A DNA stretch of 64,000 nt from positions 1,991,501 to 2,055,500 of the forward strand of contig NC_084938.1 of assembly GCF_958298935.1 (NCBI RefSeq). Reading direction: 5' to 3'. Positions 60,598 to 64,000 of the stretch are shown one piece after another (the stretch's first letter is position 1; every line of letters begins with the position of its first letter). The notes beneath the pieces are model-generated. The model worked only from the letters and a program-made list of their open reading frames with translations. It was not told the DNA's origin and did not search any database. Source of the stretch: Phragmites australis. Taxonomy: Eukaryota > Streptophyta > Magnoliopsida > Poales > Poaceae. The position numbers and the translations under genes were made by a program.

Positions 60598-61262
60598 GGA
60601 TCATGTGGATCAGTATTGATATTTTGAGCAGACTATGACATCTCAGTGTGACAGATACTGAAAGCCCTAATTATCTAAAATGTAATCCTCCCAACACCTA
60701 GTGGATTGTCCCTGCGATATTTTCTGTGATGTCTACTTGTCAAGTTGTATTGCTGACTGAATGAAATGTGTAACTTTTCCCTTTGGGCTTGTTTGAGCTG
60801 AAGTTGGCTTCTTTTAGCCATGGAACCATACATTGTTCTGCTCAAATTTGCATATTGGGCCATTGAAGGAAGTAAGATTTAAAAGTCCTTATGTGAATCT
60901 GATGTGTTTCTTGCACACTGGATTGCAATATGATGTGTACTGTTTGATTGTAAGATGCGAATCTCAAGGCACTCTTTCACCCTCGACATTGTGTTTTATT
61001 ATTTGAATAGCTCAGATTTGAGAGGCATGGCAATATGGTGATAAATCATCAATTGCTCATCTGAATTTTCCAACGTCTTGGTTTGTAATTGGATGGCCTA
61101 ATCGTAAAAGAACTAAAGAGGTCAACCATTCTATTGTAATTCACGCACCCGTTCAAAATGGTTACGATATCGAGCAAAATTGCGCATTTCATTTGCGAAC
61201 TTTTGTATTTGCTGAAGATTCATCTCACTTTTTACCATGGCATAGTGGGACCGCAGTTCAGT

Positions 61263-62105
61263 GAGACCCCAATGCTAAAAGCAAAATGAAAAATAAGGAA
61301 AGCGAGAACTTTTTTTGAATTAGTGGTGATAAAAAAGAATAATCCTATTTTAATCAATAATCATTCACAGTGTGCTACGACAAGTAAGATTCTGTTTAGT
61401 AGAGGTCTAGTTTTGAGATCCATATAAAATTTGAAATTTGTAAGATAAATTAAAGTTATTTTAATACATATTTTCAATTCAAAATAGGAATATAATGCCT
61501 AAACCAAAAGTCCTCGATTTATCCATAGAGCTATGTCAAATATACCTATCAGTTCCATGAACCAATAGAGAAGTTGAGCACTTTGGATTTTTCATGAGAA
61601 CGTCTCTCGTGAAGATCGTACCATCCAATTACTAATTGGACGACCACAATATTTCCCACCTTAAAAAGGGAATAAAAAGAAACAAGGGCATTTTGGTTAG
61701 AGAGACCTGATGCTAAAAGCAAAACGAAAATAAGGAAAGCGAGAACTTTTTTGAATTAGTGGCGACAAAAAAGAATAATCCTATTTTAATCAGTAATCAT
61801 TCACAGTGTGCTCCGGCAATAAGATACTATTTGGCAGAGCTCTAGCTTCAAAATCCATATAAAATTTAGAGTTTGTAGAATAAACTAAAGTGATTTAAAT
61901 ACATATTTTCAATTCAAAATAAAAACAGAATACCTAAACCAAAGACCTCAATTTATTCATAAAGCTCTGTTAAATATAGCCTAACAGTTCCACGAAGCAA
62001 TAGAGAAGTTGAGCGCTTTGGATTTTTCATGAGAATGTCTCTCGTAAAGATCTCAAATTCCCACCTTAAAAAGGGGATAAAAGAAACAAGGGTATTTTGG
62101 TTAGT
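61263..62105. repeat. Tandem duplication in the copy-2 intergenic region
   Basis: Two units of about 440 and 400 bp (61263-61702 and 61703-62105) both run from TGCTAAAAGCAAAA through GAAAGCGAGAACTTTTTT, CACAGTGTGCT and TTGGATTTTTCATGAGAA to CATTTTGGTTAG or TATTTTGGTTAG. The intact locus has one unit (about 19660-20110). Confidence 0.85.
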
Positions 62106-62225
62106 TCATACATAAACCCAGCCATAGAGGGGCAAAATGGTCATTTTATCCCAAGCCCTAGAAAGTTCTTAAACCCCTAGTTCCCCCTCCAGTCTCTCGG
62201 CACCAAAAATCCTGCGGCGGCGGCG

Positions 62226-63536
62226 ATGGCGGCGGCTGCGGCGAGGCCCGGGTTCCGGCGCATGTTCTCCGTCTCGGCCTTCGCGCCGCCGAAGCAGCCC
62301 ACCACCCCGCCCCCCAAGGCCGACCCCTCCCCGAACCTCTTCGTCTCCGGTGAGGTTCCTCCTCCCATTTCTCGGCCCTTTTCCCCGGTAATCCCGGTGG
62401 TGGCGCTTTCATCTAGAGGTTTAGCTCAAAGATTGAATCTTGGATGCTGGGAGGCGGTAGCACGGTCTTGATTTTGCGTGTCAATTAGGTTTGGCACGGT
62501 GTTGACCTTTAGAGATGGATTAACTATAAGCTTGCATCTAGGAAGTTGGCGAAATTTTTATGGTGTACTCTGATGATGAATGAAAGCACAGTGTAAAGTT
62601 TGCATCTGGGGTGCTGGAGAGTTACCTTGTAGGTTTCCTTTATTCCACCTTTTGGTTTCTTACGCTGCTGGTGATTGGTTTGGTTTTCATTTCATATCCC
62701 ATCATCGGTGGTGAAGGTGATGATTAACTAATCAGCAGAATCTTGACGCACTGGTCAAGACCTTGACTGCAAGCAACTAGGGAAGCAGATCATGCTGATA
62801 ATGGGGGAGCCCAATAGGAAATTGAAACCCCTGCTCATTTTCTCAGTGAGCCCAATTTTTTTTAGTGGTCTACACCCGGGGTTGAACTGTCAGCCGTCTT
62901 GGTTCTTGCTTGGTCCTACATGGACATACGGAACTTTATAATCGCAAACCAGTGAAACCCATGTCTTTGCCCCTTTCTGGTATGTTTGATGTTTCCTTTT
63001 GATTCTGATCTTAATTAACATCAATGACGTATATAGGATTAAGCAAGCGCACCTCAACAGAGGGACTTAGAGACACTTTTGCAAAGTTTGGGAAAGTTAT
63101 ACATGGCATATTATTTTCTCCTTCGCTGAATATTATTTTCATGCTATGAGTTTCAGACTTCTCAGCTCTATTCCAATTGCAGCCCAAGTTGTGACAGAGC
63201 GAGTCACTGGTTTCTCTAAGGTGAAGATGGCGACACACTCTCCTACAGCGTGGGTGGGTGGTGAGCTAGGCCGCCACTATGGATCCGGGTCTGCGCCGGA
63301 AGGGAGGAAGGGAAAGGTGGCGCCTTTGCAGGTCTCTGGCTCCCATTACTTCCTATTTCTGATTCTTCCATATATTTACCATCTATCTCCTTACTGAGGG
63401 GAGGTGTGCATTGTACTGCGGGTGCAGGCGCGGGGCATGGTGGACAGGTTCCGGCTGCGCGCCAAGGGAGGAGACGGCGGCAATGGCTGCGTCAGCCTTA
63501 GGCGCTCCAGGTCCGACCGCCATGGCAGGCCTGATG
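62226..63536 (+). CDS. OBGM: Possible chimeric gene: ORRM2 5' half fused in frame to OBGM, runs off right edge
   Basis: Exons are 62226-62349 (ORRM2 presequence to NLFVSG), 63037-63105 ([19 protein letters not shown]), 63183-63331 and 63428-63536. The third begins as ORRM2 exon 3 ([12 protein letters not shown]), then from 63221 changes to [14 protein letters not shown] and RKGKVAPLQ. The fourth gives [37 protein letters not shown], the glycine-rich start of the Obg fold of mitochondrial OBGM-type GTPases (ribosome-linked). Frame is kept through all four exons (124+69+149 = 342 bp). One weak point: the donor after 63105 is GC instead of the GT of the intact gene. Alternatively only the OBGM part is expressed, starting at ATG 63227. 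The G domains lie beyond the window or may be lost. The RRM is cut before RNP1, so RNA binding by the fusion is unlikely. Confidence 0.7.
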
Positions 63537-64000
63537 GTGAGACAGCGCTTCCATTTATCTACCCCTCTTGTGCTGCCCGTACTGCCTTTCGTATCATATA
63601 TGATGATGGTACTGTGAGAATGATATCTGATGCTAGTTCTAACTTTGGATACCAACGTGTTGGTTTCCTGATAATAACACCTCCATTGATAAAGCTCTGA
63701 ATGTTGAGATACTCCAATCCTGATACAAGGATGATTTGATTATGTTCATTTGGACCATCCAGTCATTTGTCAGCCATTGTTCTGATTTTGTTGGATCAAG
63801 TAATCTCTTTGGTTCACCTACAGATAATGCGCAGAGAACTAGATGTTACGCTAAGCCACTTACACTATTTGACTATTTGTAAATGTTTCTACATTTGCTT
63901 TGTTTATGTTGGTCGAAATTAGTCCGTGCTACGTAGTCTCCTTTTAACACTATGGTGTCAGGATATATATTTTTATCAGAATCATATGGAGCAATCGATC
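63537..64000. other. Presumed intron of the OBGM-type gene
   Basis: After the GT donor at 63537 no further Obg exon (expected to continue with a GGxGGxGGDV motif) is visible before the window ends. AT-rich; ORFs without domains. Confidence 0.45.

Larger units (their letters stand above)
58385..63221. repeat. Inverted duplicate of the MORF9-ORRM2 block (copy 2)
   Basis: The order of matching parts (MORF9 exon 1, exons 2-4, 3' region, intergenic, ORRM2 exon 1, intron 1, exon 2, exon 3) follows 22.27 down to 18.35 kb of the other copy. Examples: ORRM2 presequences at 19484-19364 and 62226-62349 differ mainly by one extra Thr codon and a Pro-to-Gln change. Extra material in copy 2 is the solo LTR (59245-60597) with its SINE and a tandem duplication (61.26-62.1 kb). 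Homology stops at 63221 within ORRM2 exon 3. Confidence 0.92.

Overview
This is nuclear DNA from a grass (Poaceae, plausibly a panicoid). The evidence is small spliced genes with GT-AG introns and very GC-rich first exons, Stowaway-, hAT- and CACTA-type non-autonomous elements, tRNA-derived SINEs, large LTRs of grass gypsy and copia types, and long GA/CT/TA microsatellites. No bacterial, viral or organellar genome features are seen. All exon models were read by eye from splice sites and reading frame.

Layout. (1) 0-3.5 kb: 5' part of a CRLK1-type receptor-like kinase, minus strand, running off the left edge. (2) 3.5-13 kb: transposon-rich spacer with a foldback MITE, tRNA-type SINEs, gypsy gag and 3' LTR remnants, a hAT MITE and a long palindromic element. 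(3) 13.0-13.5 kb: a two-exon gene for a 121-residue protein of unknown function, minus strand. (4) 14.5-14.8 kb: tail of a broken LINE. (5) 15.8-19.5 kb: ORRM2-type mitochondrial RRM protein, minus strand. (6) 21.0-22.5 kb: MORF9-type plastid RNA-editing factor, minus strand. (7) 22.7-27.9 kb: a MITE and a CACTA-type element with a gypsy solo LTR inside it. (8) 30.3-33.0 kb: a VAP27-like fragment, a second copy of the MORF9 upstream region, a MITE and an FQR1 pseudogene. (9) 36.3-38.9 kb: a copia solo LTR containing a gypsy solo LTR. (10) 41.3-41.6 kb: a SINE. (11) 44.6-45.6 kb: an intronless PUB8-type U-box E3 ligase, minus strand. (12) 48.4-55 kb: a CASP-like last exon, an alanyl-tRNA synthetase fragment and a decayed RICESLEEPER-type hAT element that splits an open frame. 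(13) 55.8-58.4 kb: a Stowaway MITE, a short copia LTR with primer-binding site, and a gypsy LTR/PBS. (14) 58.4-64 kb: an inverted, decayed second copy of the MORF9-ORRM2 block. Its ORRM2 half is joined in frame to an OBGM-type (mitochondrial Obg GTPase) gene running off the right edge.

What stands out. The MORF9-ORRM2 block (about 4 kb) is present twice in opposite orientation, about 36 kb apart. The second copy carries lesions, a 1.35-kb solo LTR, a SINE, a tandem duplication and an apparent template-switch patch. It ends in a possible chimeric gene encoding an ORRM2 presequence plus half an RRM fused to an Obg domain. CRLK1 next to ORRM2 matches, from memory, the neighbouring Arabidopsis loci At5g54590 and At5g54580, so this looks like an old microsyntenic pair pushed apart by transposons. 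ORRM2 and MORF9 both belong to families acting in organellar C-to-U RNA editing, although their usual organelles differ.
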